Source: Chloroflexota bacterium (lineage in GTDB: Bacteria > Chloroflexota > UBA11872). From it: a stretch of 64,000 nucleotides of DNA. The stretch is taken from contig JAJECS010000020.1 of NCBI GenBank assembly GCA_022821905.1, positions 112,987-176,986 on the forward strand. Direction: 5' to 3'. The number at the start of each line of letters is the position of its first letter. Within the stretch, counting starts at the first letter, position 1. This document shows, one piece after another, positions 18,770-26,631 of this stretch. The notes under the pieces were generated by a model. That model was not told where the DNA came from. It was given only the letters and a program-made list of their open reading frames with translations, and did no database searches. A program made the position numbers and the translations under genes.

Positions 18770-20068
18770 ATGTCCAAGGCCATGACGTCGTCCGAGCAAC
18801 TCCTGGGAAGAGCCAAGCGTGTGCTGACCGCGGGAGCCTTGGGGCGGTTCAGCATTCCGGACGAGGTCAGCGTGGTGTTCGAGTCCGGCTCGGGCAGCCG
18901 TCTGCGCACGGTCGACGGCGATGAGTACATCGACTATCTCCTCGGCTCCGGCCCCGTCCTCCTCGGCCACGCGCATCCGGCGGTCGAAGAGGCCGTGCAA
19001 GCCCAGTTGAGCCGCGGCACGACCTACTTCTTCCTCAACGTCCCGGCGATCGAGCTGGCCGAGAAGCTGATCGACGCCGTGCCCTGCGCCGACCAGCTGC
19101 GCTACACCAGCACCGGCACCGAGTCCACGCACCTGGCGTTGCGCGGCGCGCGGGCCTACACCGGCAGGTCCAAGATCCTCAAGTTCGAAGGCGCCTGGCA
19201 CGGCATGCACGACTACGCGCTGTGGGGCACGGTGCCCACGGACGCGAGTGATTACCCGCACTCCGAACCTGATTCGGCGGGGATCCCAAGCGTCCTGGGG
19301 GACGAGGTGCTCGTGGCCCCGTTCAACGAGCTGGAGATCACGCAACAGCTCATTGAATCGCACGCCGACGAGCTGGCCGCCGTGATCGTGGAGCCGCTGC
19401 AGCGCGTGCTCAAGCCCGAGCCCGGCTTTCTCGAAGGCCTCCGCGAGATCACCGCCCGCCTCGGCATCGTGCTCATCTTCGACGAGATCGTCACCGGGTT
19501 TCGCATCGCCTGGGGTGGGGCCCAGGAGCGCTACGGCGTGGTGCCCGACATGGCCACCTACGGCAAGGCCATGGCTGGGGCGTTTCCGCTGGCCGCCATC
19601 ATGGGAAGCGCCGACGTCATGGACGTGTTTGCGCGCCAGTCACGCTCGACGCGCGACGTGGCCTGGGCCAGCGGCACGTTCAGCGGCAATCCCGTCGGCG
19701 CCGCCGCCGGCATCGCCGCGCTCGATGTCCTTTCGACCGACGGCCTCTACGACCGTTTGCAAGCCACCGGATCCCGTCTGCGCCGGGGCATCGAAGACCT
19801 GGGTCGCAAGCACGGCGTCCCCACGCAAGCGTTGGGCGAAGACCCGGTCTTCGGCGTCCGGTTCATGGAAAACGCCCACCCGAAGACCTGGATGGACCTG
19901 CAAGAGCACGACGGCGACTTCGGCCATCGCTGGAGCGTCGAGTGCATTCGCGGCGGCCTGCTACTCAATCCCAACGAAAAGTGGTACGTCTCGATCGCCC
20001 ACGACGACGCCGACCTCGACCGCACCTTCGAGATTCTCGATGGGGCGTTCCGGCGGGCGCTCGGCTAG
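18770..20068 (+). CDS. Class III aminotransferase, glutamate-1-semialdehyde aminomutase-like
   Basis: The 432-residue PLP enzyme of fold type I contains the cofactor-site stretch IFDEIVTGFRIAWGG, the Schiff-base lysine in TYGKAMAGAFPLAA and an N-terminal GSGSRLRTVDGDEYIDY typical of the GSA aminomutase/aminotransferase group. No haem-pathway gene is adjacent, so an omega-aminotransferase acting on a sugar or amino acid is at least as likely as hemL. The ATG at 18770 directly follows a GTG in frame; either could start. It is the last gene of the 15101-20068 run. Confidence 0.82.
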   Translation: MSKAMTSSEQLLGRAKRVLTAGALGRFSIPDEVSVVFESGSGSRLRTVDGDEYIDYLLGSGPVLLGHAHPAVEEAVQAQLSRGTTYFFLNVPAIELAEKLIDAVPCADQLRYTSTGTESTHLALRGARAYTGRSKILKFEGAWHGMHDYALWGTVPTDASDYPHSEPDSAGIPSVLGDEVLVAPFNELEITQQLIESHADELAAVIVEPLQRVLKPEPGFLEGLREITARLGIVLIFDEIVTGFRIAWGGAQERYGVVPDMATYGKAMAGAFPLAAIMGSADVMDVFARQSRSTRDVAWASGTFSGNPVGAAAGIAALDVLSTDGLYDRLQATGSRLRRGIEDLGRKHGVPTQALGEDPVFGVRFMENAHPKTWMDLQEHDGDFGHRWSVECIRGGLLLNPNEKWYVSIAHDDADLDRTFEILDGAFRRALG

Positions 20069-20415
20069 CGAAATCGCGGCGCCGGCCGTGTTTGGCCGTC
20101 AAGATTCGGGATGGCTCGGCCATTCGGAGCGGTCTGAAAGCGGACAAGGAATCTACCCCCATCCGTTCGCTCCCACTTCGAGTACGGGGCAGGCCCTGAG
20201 TTGGTCGATGGGGCTATCGAGCGGCTGTGTGCAGATGCCCACAGTGATGCCCCAATTGTTCAGAGGTTAAGTAGCTTGATTATGTTTGACTCGCAGCCGT
20301 ACCATGGGCGCGGTATGCGGGGGCTACACACGTGGAACCCCAAGTGCGTGCGCTTGCACGCAACACTTGTGAGTGGCGGACGCTAAGGCCCGCTGCCACG
20401 GCTCAGGAGTAGCTG
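20069..20415 (+). other. Intergenic region with a degenerate palindrome copy and the aapJ leader
   Basis: No convincing gene lies in these 347 bases. About 20156-20211 resembles the dispersed palindrome seen at 24900 and 56738 (ATCCGTTCG, then CCCTGAG and a decayed remainder). The end provides AGGAG six bases before the aapJ start at 20416. The promoter of the amino-acid importer is presumably here but I could not place it with confidence. Confidence 0.5.
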
Positions 20416-21525
20416 ATGCGCTGGAAGCTGGCGTTGGTTTTGATGATGATGGCCGTCTTCGCTTTCGTCGTCGCGGCTTGCGATGGGGAAGAGGCGGCGG
20501 ATGAAGCACCGGCCGTCGCCCAGGCGGAGATGACACCGGAGCCGATGACCAGCCGCCTGGCCACGGTGCAAGAGCGCGGACACGTCATCTGCGCCAGCCG
20601 TAACGACGTCCCCGGCTACGGCTCGCTGGACGCCAACGGTCGCAACGTCGGCTTTGACATTGACCTGTGCCGAGCGGTTGCAGCCGCGGTGCTGGGTGAC
20701 TCCGAAGCCATCGAGATCGTGCTGATCACGGCGGCTGAGCGCGGCCCGACGATCCAGTCCGGCGAAGTGGACGTGCTGGTCCGCACCGTGACCTGGACCA
20801 CCTCCCGCGACGCTCAGTGGGGCAACTACATCCACACGACCTTCTACGACGGCCAGGGCTTCATGGTCTCCAAGGACCTTGGGGTCAACTCCGCCTACGA
20901 GCTGAGCGGCGCTTCGGTCTGCGTGACCAGCGGAACGACGACCGAGTTGAACATGTCCGACTTCTTCCGCCAGAACAACCTGGACTACAACCCGATCGTA
21001 TTCGAGGACACCGACGTCGTGCTTGACGCCTACCAGGAAGGTCAATGCGACGTGTTCACCAACGACCGCTCGCAGCTGGCCGCGCTCCGCAGCGCGCTGC
21101 CGAACCCGGGCGACCACGTGATCCTGCCGGAGACCATCTCCGAGGAGCCGCTTGGTCCAGTCGTCCCTCACGGTGACGAGCAGTGGTTCGACCTGGTGAA
21201 GACGGTGATCGCCGGGATCATCTACGCCGAGGCCTACGGTGTGAACAGCGGCAACGTCGCGGCGATGGCCGCCGGCGACAACGTCAAAGTGAAGCGCCTG
21301 CTGGGAACCGAAGGCAGCTTCGGCCAGGAAGACCTCGGCCTGAAGGACACCTTCATGCAGGACGTGATCAACAGCGTGGGCAACTACGGCGAGATCTACA
21401 ACCGCAACCTCGGCCCGGAGGGCATTGACCTCCCGCGCGAGGGCGGTCGGAATGCGCTGTGGGCCAACGCCCCATGCACCGATTGCCCGAAGGGCGGTCA
21501 GATCTACGCGCCGCCGCTGCGCTAG
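20416..21525 (+). CDS. aapJ: General L-amino-acid ABC importer, binding lipoprotein (AapJ-like)
   Basis: The 369-residue protein has a lipoprotein signal ending VAAC (Cys22) and an SBP family 3 fold: VQERGHVICASRNDVPGYG, VGFDIDLCRAVAAAVLG and SVCVTSGTTTELNMSDFF, all typical of AapJ/BztA proteins. It delivers polar amino acids to the AapQM channel encoded next. Length and gene order (J, Q, M, P) match the family. A strong stem-loop follows the gene, as is common where the binding protein must be made in excess. Confidence 0.9.
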   Translation: MRWKLALVLMMMAVFAFVVAACDGEEAADEAPAVAQAEMTPEPMTSRLATVQERGHVICASRNDVPGYGSLDANGRNVGFDIDLCRAVAAAVLGDSEAIEIVLITAAERGPTIQSGEVDVLVRTVTWTTSRDAQWGNYIHTTFYDGQGFMVSKDLGVNSAYELSGASVCVTSGTTTELNMSDFFRQNNLDYNPIVFEDTDVVLDAYQEGQCDVFTNDRSQLAALRSALPNPGDHVILPETISEEPLGPVVPHGDEQWFDLVKTVIAGIIYAEAYGVNSGNVAAMAAGDNVKVKRLLGTEGSFGQEDLGLKDTFMQDVINSVGNYGEIYNRNLGPEGIDLPREGGRNALWANAPCTDCPKGGQIYAPPLR

Positions 21526-21557
21526 TTCGATCCCGCGAGCAACGGGAAGGCAATCCG

Positions 21558-21579
21558 GGGGGATGCGCGAGCATCCCCC
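21558..21579 (+). terminator. Stem-loop between aapJ and aapQ
   Basis: GGGGGATGC and GCATCCCCC pair perfectly around a GCGA loop, 32 bases after the aapJ stop and 67 bases before the aapQ start. There is no T tract, so I read it as an intercistronic stabiliser or partial attenuator rather than a full terminator. Confidence 0.7.
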
Positions 21580-21646
21580 TGGTTGCTATATGGCCACATG
21601 CAGCCCCTGCGGCCTCGCTCATCCCGGCGCGCGGTAGGCTGCGGTT

Positions 21647-22819
21647 GTGAACCAGCTGCTCTACGTCCAGGGTGTCCCGTTCTGGCGCAACGTCGTTGTG
21701 CTGCGATGGGCGGTCCAGATCGTCTCGGCAATCCTGGTCATTGCGGTGATTGCGGGGTTCTTCGTCAACGTATCCGCGGAAATCGCCGCGCGAGACATTC
21801 CCTTCGGCTATGGCTTCCTCGACCGCGAAGCCCAGATTCCCATCGGCGAATCGGTCATCGGCTACCACCCGTCCGACAGCTTCGCCTACGGCCTGCTCGT
21901 CGCCGCGCTCAACACCGTCAAGGCCTCGGTGCTGGGGGTCATTCTCGCCACCCTGCTCGGCATTCTCGTCGGCGTCGCCCGACTTTCGCCGAATTGGCTG
22001 CTGAACCGGATCGCCCTCGTCTACATCGAGGTATTCCGCAACATTCCCCTGCTGGTTCAGCTGCTGTTTTGGTTCCTCATCGTTCTGAGCCTGCCCACGG
22101 TGCGCGAGGGCTACATCGCCTTCGACGCCTTCTATCTCAGCAACAGCGGCGTCAACCTGCCATGGCCGGTGCCGCAAGACGGCTTCTGGCCCTGGGCGCT
22201 GGCAACCGTCATCGGCATCGTCGTTGCCGTAATCGTGGCCCGTCGCCTGCATTGGCGGGAAACCGAGACCGGTAAGCCGAGCTACCCCATCCTTGCCGGA
22301 CTCGCGATAGCAATCGGCGTGAGCGTGATCGCCCTGCTCATCCTCGGGCCAATGACCATAGAGGTTCCCACGCCCGAAGGCAGGTTCGGACGACCACAAG
22401 GCGGCGCCGAGCTCAGTGGCAGCTTCACGGCGCTGCTCGCGGGGCTGGTCATCTACACCTCATCGTTCATCGCCGAGATCGTCAGGGCCGGCATTCAGTC
22501 CGTCAGCAAGGGGCAGACGGAAGCGGCGCGATCCGTGGGCCTGTCAGGCATGCTCACGTTGCGGCACGTCACCTTCCCGCAAGCCCTGCGAGTGATCATC
22601 CCGCCGACGATTAGCCAGTTCCTGAATCTCACCAAGAACTCCAGCCTCGCGGCAGCCATCGGCTATCCCGATCTCGTCAGCGTGGCGAGCACGATGACGC
22701 AGACCGCGCCGGCCATCTCGTTGATATTGGTCGTCATGCTTACCTATCTCGCCATGAGCTTGACCTATTCCTTGATCGGCAACCTCTATAACCGCGCCAT
22801 CAGGTTCAGGGGCACATGA
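21647..22819 (+). CDS. aapQ: General L-amino-acid ABC importer, permease AapQ
   Basis: The 390-residue membrane protein of the HisM/HisQ family starts at GTG. The long first half with a periplasmic insert, the two separated membrane blocks and the EAA-type loop (EAARSVGLSGMLTLRHVTFPQALRVIIPP) match AapQ. It pairs with AapM, whose gene overlaps its stop by four bases (ATGA at 22816), so translation is coupled. Confidence 0.9.
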   Translation: MNQLLYVQGVPFWRNVVVLRWAVQIVSAILVIAVIAGFFVNVSAEIAARDIPFGYGFLDREAQIPIGESVIGYHPSDSFAYGLLVAALNTVKASVLGVILATLLGILVGVARLSPNWLLNRIALVYIEVFRNIPLLVQLLFWFLIVLSLPTVREGYIAFDAFYLSNSGVNLPWPVPQDGFWPWALATVIGIVVAVIVARRLHWRETETGKPSYPILAGLAIAIGVSVIALLILGPMTIEVPTPEGRFGRPQGGAELSGSFTALLAGLVIYTSSFIAEIVRAGIQSVSKGQTEAARSVGLSGMLTLRHVTFPQALRVIIPPTISQFLNLTKNSSLAAAIGYPDLVSVASTMTQTAPAISLILVVMLTYLAMSLTYSLIGNLYNRAIRFRGT

Positions 22820-24033
22820 GCGCCGTCACCGCAGGGGCCATGGGTCGGCCGCCGCCGCCTCCGCCCATGACCGTGGGCTACGTGGGATGGCTGCGCAAGA
22901 ACCTCTTCAGCTCCTGGGCCAACAGCCTGGTAACCATCGTCCTGGCCGTCGTGCTGGGTTGGGCGCTGGTCAGCCTCATCGGCTGGGTGATCGTCACCGC
23001 CGACTGGGAGGTCATCACCAGCCGGGTTCAGCTCTACCTGGTAGGGCTCTATCCGAAGGACGGGATCTGGCGACCCCAGGTCGCCGTGCTCCTGATCAGC
23101 GCCTTGCTGGGAATCTCCTGGCGCACATGGGGTGGCACCGCCCGCGGCTTCGCGGTGGGATTGGGCGCCGTGGCCGTGATCGTGGGCGTGATCCCGCACG
23201 GCTTGGACATCCTCAATCGAATCCTCGTGCTGGCGATCCCGGCGGCCATTGGCCTGGGCTATCTGCTGGCGCCGAGCCTCGTCGCCGGGCGTTCCAGACG
23301 CATGGTCGGCGCCGCGCTTATCGTGGTGTTCGTCGCGTTGCTGCTGATCCGCGGCATCGAAGGCGTGCCCGGCCTGGAACCGGTCAACACGCGCACCATT
23401 GGCGGGCTGCTGCTGAATCTGCTGCTGGCCCTCTTTGGCATCGGCGCATCGATGCCCATCGGCATCGGGTTGGCGCTTGGACGGCAGAGCAATCTGCCGG
23501 TGGTCAAGTTTGCCTGCATCGCCTTCATCGAGATCATCAGGGGCGTTCCGCTCATCACCTTGCTCTTCATGTCGCGCCACATCCTGCCGCTCACGTTCCC
23601 CGAGAACATCAAGATCGACACGCTCTACCTGACGGCCATCACCATCATGCTCTTCAGCTCCGCATACATGGCCGAGAACGTGCGCGGCGGCATGGCCGCG
23701 GTCGCCCCAGGGCAAACCGAAGCTGCCCGTGCGCTGGGCTTGCGCGGCTGGCAAACCACCATGCTCATCACGCTGCCGCAGGGACTCAGAAACATCATTC
23801 CGGCCATCGTGGGGCAGTTCATCAGCCTGTTCAAAGACACCAGCCTGGTCTTTATCATCGGCATGCTGGACCTCGTGGAAATGGGTCGCGTCACGATTCA
23901 GTCGAACCTGGAATTCATCGACAACGGTCGCGAGGTCTACTTGTTCATAGCTCTCGTGTTCTGGATTTTCTGCTTCTCGATGTCGTATGTCAGCCGGCGC
24001 ATTGAACGCGCGCTTGGCGTGGGCCAACGCTAG
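22816..24033 (+). CDS. aapM: General L-amino-acid ABC importer, permease AapM
   Basis: The 405-residue partner of AapQ has a cytoplasmic N-terminus rich in proline, then about eight to nine membrane segments. The EAA-type loop is EAARALGLRGWQTTMLITLPQGLRNIIPA, followed by FISLFKDTSLVFIIG, a stretch typical of the AapM/BztC group. It overlaps aapQ and is followed by aapP after 24 bases. Confidence 0.9.
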   Translation: MSAVTAGAMGRPPPPPPMTVGYVGWLRKNLFSSWANSLVTIVLAVVLGWALVSLIGWVIVTADWEVITSRVQLYLVGLYPKDGIWRPQVAVLLISALLGISWRTWGGTARGFAVGLGAVAVIVGVIPHGLDILNRILVLAIPAAIGLGYLLAPSLVAGRSRRMVGAALIVVFVALLLIRGIEGVPGLEPVNTRTIGGLLLNLLLALFGIGASMPIGIGLALGRQSNLPVVKFACIAFIEIIRGVPLITLLFMSRHILPLTFPENIKIDTLYLTAITIMLFSSAYMAENVRGGMAAVAPGQTEAARALGLRGWQTTMLITLPQGLRNIIPAIVGQFISLFKDTSLVFIIGMLDLVEMGRVTIQSNLEFIDNGREVYLFIALVFWIFCFSMSYVSRRIERALGVGQR

Positions 24034-24057
24034 GGCGGCCCGCGCGGGAGATTGACC

Positions 24058-24870
24058 ATGGCGGAAACGAGTCAGACGAATGGTTCCACCGGCATGCCGG
24101 AAGACAATGCGGCAATCCTCGAGCTGCCGCTCGAGCAGCGCGACGACATCATCGTCTGCGAAGGCGTCCACAAGTGGTTCGGCGATTTCTGCGCCGTCCG
24201 CGACGTCAGCATGCGGGTCAAGCGGGGTGAGGTGGTGGTCATCTTCGGCCCGTCCGGATCGGGCAAGTCCACCTTCATCCGCATGATCAACCGGCTCGAA
24301 GAGCACCAGCAGGGTCGGATCGTGGTTGACGGCATCGAGATGACCAACGACGTGCGCAACCTCGATGCCATCCGGCGCGAGGTGGGCATGGTGTTTCAGC
24401 AGTTCAATCTCTTTCCCCACATGACCGCCCTCAACAACATCATGCTGGCGCCGCAGCGGGTGCGGCACATGCCCAGGGATGAGGCGCAGCAGACCGCGCT
24501 TCAGCTCCTCGAGCGCGTCGGCATCCCCGAGCAGGCCAACAAATACCCGGCGGAGCTTTCCGGAGGGCAGCAACAACGCGTCGCCATCGCCCGCGCCCTG
24601 GCCATGCAACCGGAGATCATGCTGTTCGACGAGCCGACGTCCGCGCTCGACCCGGAGATGATCAAGGAAGTGCTGGACGTGATGCGGGAGTTGGCCGCCT
24701 CCGGCATGACCATGCTCTGCGTGACCCACGAGATGGGTTTCGCCCGCGAGGTTGCCGACCGCATGGCGTTCTTCGACGAAGGCGCGCTGGTCGAGCTTGG
24801 CCCACCCAGCCAGATCTTCAACGACCCGCAGGAAGAACGCACTCAGCTCTTCCTCGACCAGATCCTGTAG
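24058..24870 (+). CDS. aapP: General L-amino-acid ABC importer, ATPase AapP
   Basis: The 270-residue ATPase carries Walker [10 protein letters not shown] (residues 64-72), a Q-loop in [12 protein letters not shown], the signature LSGGQQQR, Walker [13 protein letters not shown] and the switch histidine in VTHEMG. It energises AapQM. The ATG at 24058, seven bases after GGGAG, is preferred to the in-frame TTG six bases earlier. It ends the operon; a long palindrome at 24900 lies between it and the convergent gene at 25008. Confidence 0.93.
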   Translation: MAETSQTNGSTGMPEDNAAILELPLEQRDDIIVCEGVHKWFGDFCAVRDVSMRVKRGEVVVIFGPSGSGKSTFIRMINRLEEHQQGRIVVDGIEMTNDVRNLDAIRREVGMVFQQFNLFPHMTALNNIMLAPQRVRHMPRDEAQQTALQLLERVGIPEQANKYPAELSGGQQQRVAIARALAMQPEIMLFDEPTSALDPEMIKEVLDVMRELAASGMTMLCVTHEMGFAREVADRMAFFDEGALVELGPPSQIFNDPQEERTQLFLDQIL

Positions 24871-24899
24871 GAAAGGCCTGAATAAGGCCAAGCGCGCCA

Positions 24900-24950
24900 C
24901 CCCAATCCGTTCGCCCTGAGCTTGTCGAAGGGGAATCGAACGGATTGGGG
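24900..24950 (+). repeat. Dispersed palindrome, copy 1 (possible bidirectional terminator)
   Basis: CCCCAATCCGTTCG pairs perfectly with CGAACGGATTGGGG around a 23-base loop that contains CCCTGAGCTTGTCGAAGG. The left flank just after the aapP stop (GAAAGGCCTGAATAAG) also matches the flank of the copy at 56738. It separates convergent genes ending at 24870 and 25008. Other copies: 50808 and 56738, and a decayed one near 20156. Confidence 0.85.
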
Positions 24951-25007
24951 ATCCTGAACGCCGCGTGGCTTGTCTTGCCTCGAGATTCCCTCGGCGGCCC
25001 CGCCCGG

Positions 25008-26003
25008 CTACACCCCTCCGACGGGCATTTCGCGGACCTGCGTGGCCGACGCGGCGCGCAGCGTGACGACGTTCGCGGCGTCAACCGACTCGTTGTCCGG
25101 CAATGGGGTCTGACTCTTCTGCGCGCCTAGCTGCGCCACGCTGACGAGGCCGCGCATCTTCTCGGTCTCCGCCAGCGCTTCGAGGTCGCCGCCGTAATAG
25201 TCGAACCATGGCAGACCCGCGCCGGTGTAGTCCCGCGCCGTCGGCGGCTCGGTGGGCGGCCGCTCGCCGGTGAGCGCCAGCCACTGGGTGGAGTTGGCGA
25301 TGGTGACGAAACACCGGCTCGCGTGACGCTGATCCCAAGCATCGAGGCCGTAGTCGTCTTCGTAGATCTCCTGCCGCATTCGGCCGCCAGGCGCCAGCCC
25401 CATGGCCGCATCGTCCAACGGCTCGCTGAGAATCGGTGCATAGGCAACCACGGCCTCACTCCGCAGATCCTCATACCGCTCGGCTTTCATGGGATAGGCA
25501 ATGATCTGCAGACCGCCGTGCTCGCCCGCCCCGGTCAGCTGCTCCTCGGCGGAATAGCCCTCGCCCAGCGGCATGGCGACGAACTGCCGCACGATGCCCT
25601 TGGCCACGCAGAAGCCGTCCAGCCACGGTTGCTCGGGAATCACCAGGTAGTCCTGCGGGTCCGTGTTCAGGTGATTCGCCCACGCGTCGCCCGTGAGCGC
25701 GCAGGTCTTGCCCGCCGCAATCTTCACGGCAAATGGGTAGCTGCCCGAGCCGAAACTGATCCACATGGCCTCGGCCTGGTGCATGGGCATGAGGACGCCG
25801 CCGCGCCGGAGCCAATCTCGCGGCGCCCGACGCGCATAGTCGTCGAGATGCCGCAGCGGAAATCGGCCCATCCCGGGCGGCAGCGGATAGTCGAGCCCGT
25901 CATCCGGAATCCGCAGAGTCTGCTGAAAGTCGATCGAGCAACGGGCGGCCTCGTGAACCTCCGGGAAGCGAAATTCCAGGGAGTTGTTCTCAAGCGTGAT
26001 CAT
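25008..26003 (-). CDS. Conserved-looking protein of unknown function, partner of an XRE regulator
   Basis: The 331-residue protein has no signal peptide or membrane segment. I do not recognise the family. Notable stretches are LMPMHQAEAMWISFGSGSYP, VIPEQPWLDGFCVAKG and QIIAYPMKAERYE. There is no HExxH motif, so it is not an ImmA/IrrE-type partner. AAGGAG lies ten bases before the ATG. It starts 14 bases after the stop of the XRE regulator at 26018, so the two form a two-gene unit probably controlled by that regulator. Confidence 0.72.
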   Translation of the reverse strand: MITLENNSLEFRFPEVHEAARCSIDFQQTLRIPDDGLDYPLPPGMGRFPLRHLDDYARRAPRDWLRRGGVLMPMHQAEAMWISFGSGSYPFAVKIAAGKTCALTGDAWANHLNTDPQDYLVIPEQPWLDGFCVAKGIVRQFVAMPLGEGYSAEEQLTGAGEHGGLQIIAYPMKAERYEDLRSEAVVAYAPILSEPLDDAAMGLAPGGRMRQEIYEDDYGLDAWDQRHASRCFVTIANSTQWLALTGERPPTEPPTARDYTGAGLPWFDYYGGDLEALAETEKMRGLVSVAQLGAQKSQTPLPDNESVDAANVVTLRAASATQVREMPVGGV

Positions 26004-26017
26004 CGATCGCCGGCTCC

Positions 26018-26371
26018 TTACCAGTCACCGTCGCGCACCTCGCGCACGATGTGAAGGATGGCGTGGTCGGGCGCATCCTTGAGTTGTCGAATGAGTTCCG
26101 CGAATAGGGCGGGGCGTTTGCAAATGACGTCTTGCAGGTCGCGCGACACCTTGCCCGCCATCGCCAGAAACACGTCCGGGTCCTGGCCCAATTCCCTGGC
26201 CAAACGCACCGTGGTGGCCTCCGACGGCGGCGCCACCTGTCCCCGCTCGACCTTGCTCAAATAGCTGGGCTCGACGCCGATGCGCCGCGCCACCTGGCGC
26301 AGCGAATAGCGCCGATCGGTCTCCCGCAGGCGCTGCCTGGTAGCCGTGGCCGCCTCGCCAAAACGTGTCAT
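26018..26371 (-). CDS. XRE-family helix-turn-helix transcriptional regulator
   Basis: The 117-residue protein has an N-terminal Cro/C1-type helix-turn-helix at about residues 16-70 (YSLRQVARRIGVEPSYLSKVE, then GQVAPPSEATTVRLARELG). The short C-terminal part is helical and of unknown role. The ATG at 26371 is taken as start; an upstream in-frame codon would run through the likely operator. A repeated GTAC element 6-18 bases upstream of the start suggests autoregulation. It is co-directional with the unknown gene at 25008. Confidence 0.85.
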   Translation of the reverse strand: MTRFGEAATATRQRLRETDRRYSLRQVARRIGVEPSYLSKVERGQVAPPSEATTVRLARELGQDPDVFLAMAGKVSRDLQDVICKRPALFAELIRQLKDAPDHAILHIVREVRDGDW

Positions 26372-26376
26372 AGTTC

Positions 26377-26389
26377 GTACACAGTACAC
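26377..26389 (-). promoter_or_regulatory. Candidate operator of the XRE regulator
   Basis: GTACACAGTACAC contains two GTAC cores in a 13-base window directly upstream of the regulator start. Spacing suits binding by an XRE dimer and repression of its own two-gene unit. This rests on position and symmetry only. Confidence 0.4.
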
Positions 26390-26473
26390 ACTTCTGCCGA
26401 ATTGTCAATAGCTGCGCGGCTGGCCCCTTCGCTCCGTCACTCCCGCCACCGGAGCCCTTGGCGCAACCTCTCC

Positions 26474-26523
26474 GTCATTCCGGCGGAAAGCCGGCCCCGT
26501 ACTCGCTAGGGGGCTGGAATCCA
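26474..26523 (+). repeat. Variant of the GTCATTCC...GGAATCCA dispersed repeat
   Basis: The element starts GTCATTCCGGCGGAAAGCCGG and ends GGCTGGAATCCA, with an internal hairpin CCGGC/GCCGG. It shares both ends with the shorter elements at 29655 and 47559 but has a longer middle. It lies in the 260-base gap between the regulator at 26018 and the membrane protein at 26632. Confidence 0.6.
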
Positions 26524-26562
26524 ATCCGGCCGCATCTAAAGCCGCGCGGGATGGTGGGGTAG

Positions 26563-26583
26563 GGGCGGGTCTCAGACCCGCCC
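26563..26583 (+). repeat. Perfect GC-rich palindrome
   Basis: GGGCGGGTCT and AGACCCGCCC are perfect complements around a single base, so a hairpin would open to a small loop. It lies 49 bases downstream of the membrane-protein gene that ends at 26632 on the minus strand. No T tract follows on that strand, so a terminator role is uncertain. Confidence 0.6.
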
Positions 26584-26631
26584 TTTCGCGGTCATGTAGA
26601 CCTCGCCAACTGCGGGAATCCGGGGGCTCGC

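Noticed and set aside
17153..20068. Carotenoid or haem biosynthesis cluster
   Set aside because: The CrtI-like and HemL-like genes suggest it, but no phytoene synthase, GGPP synthase or other haem gene is present, and both families are functionally broad.
22786..24900. 704-codon minus-strand frame across the Aap permease and ATPase genes
   Set aside because: It is the complement of well-recognised transporter genes and is a composition artefact.
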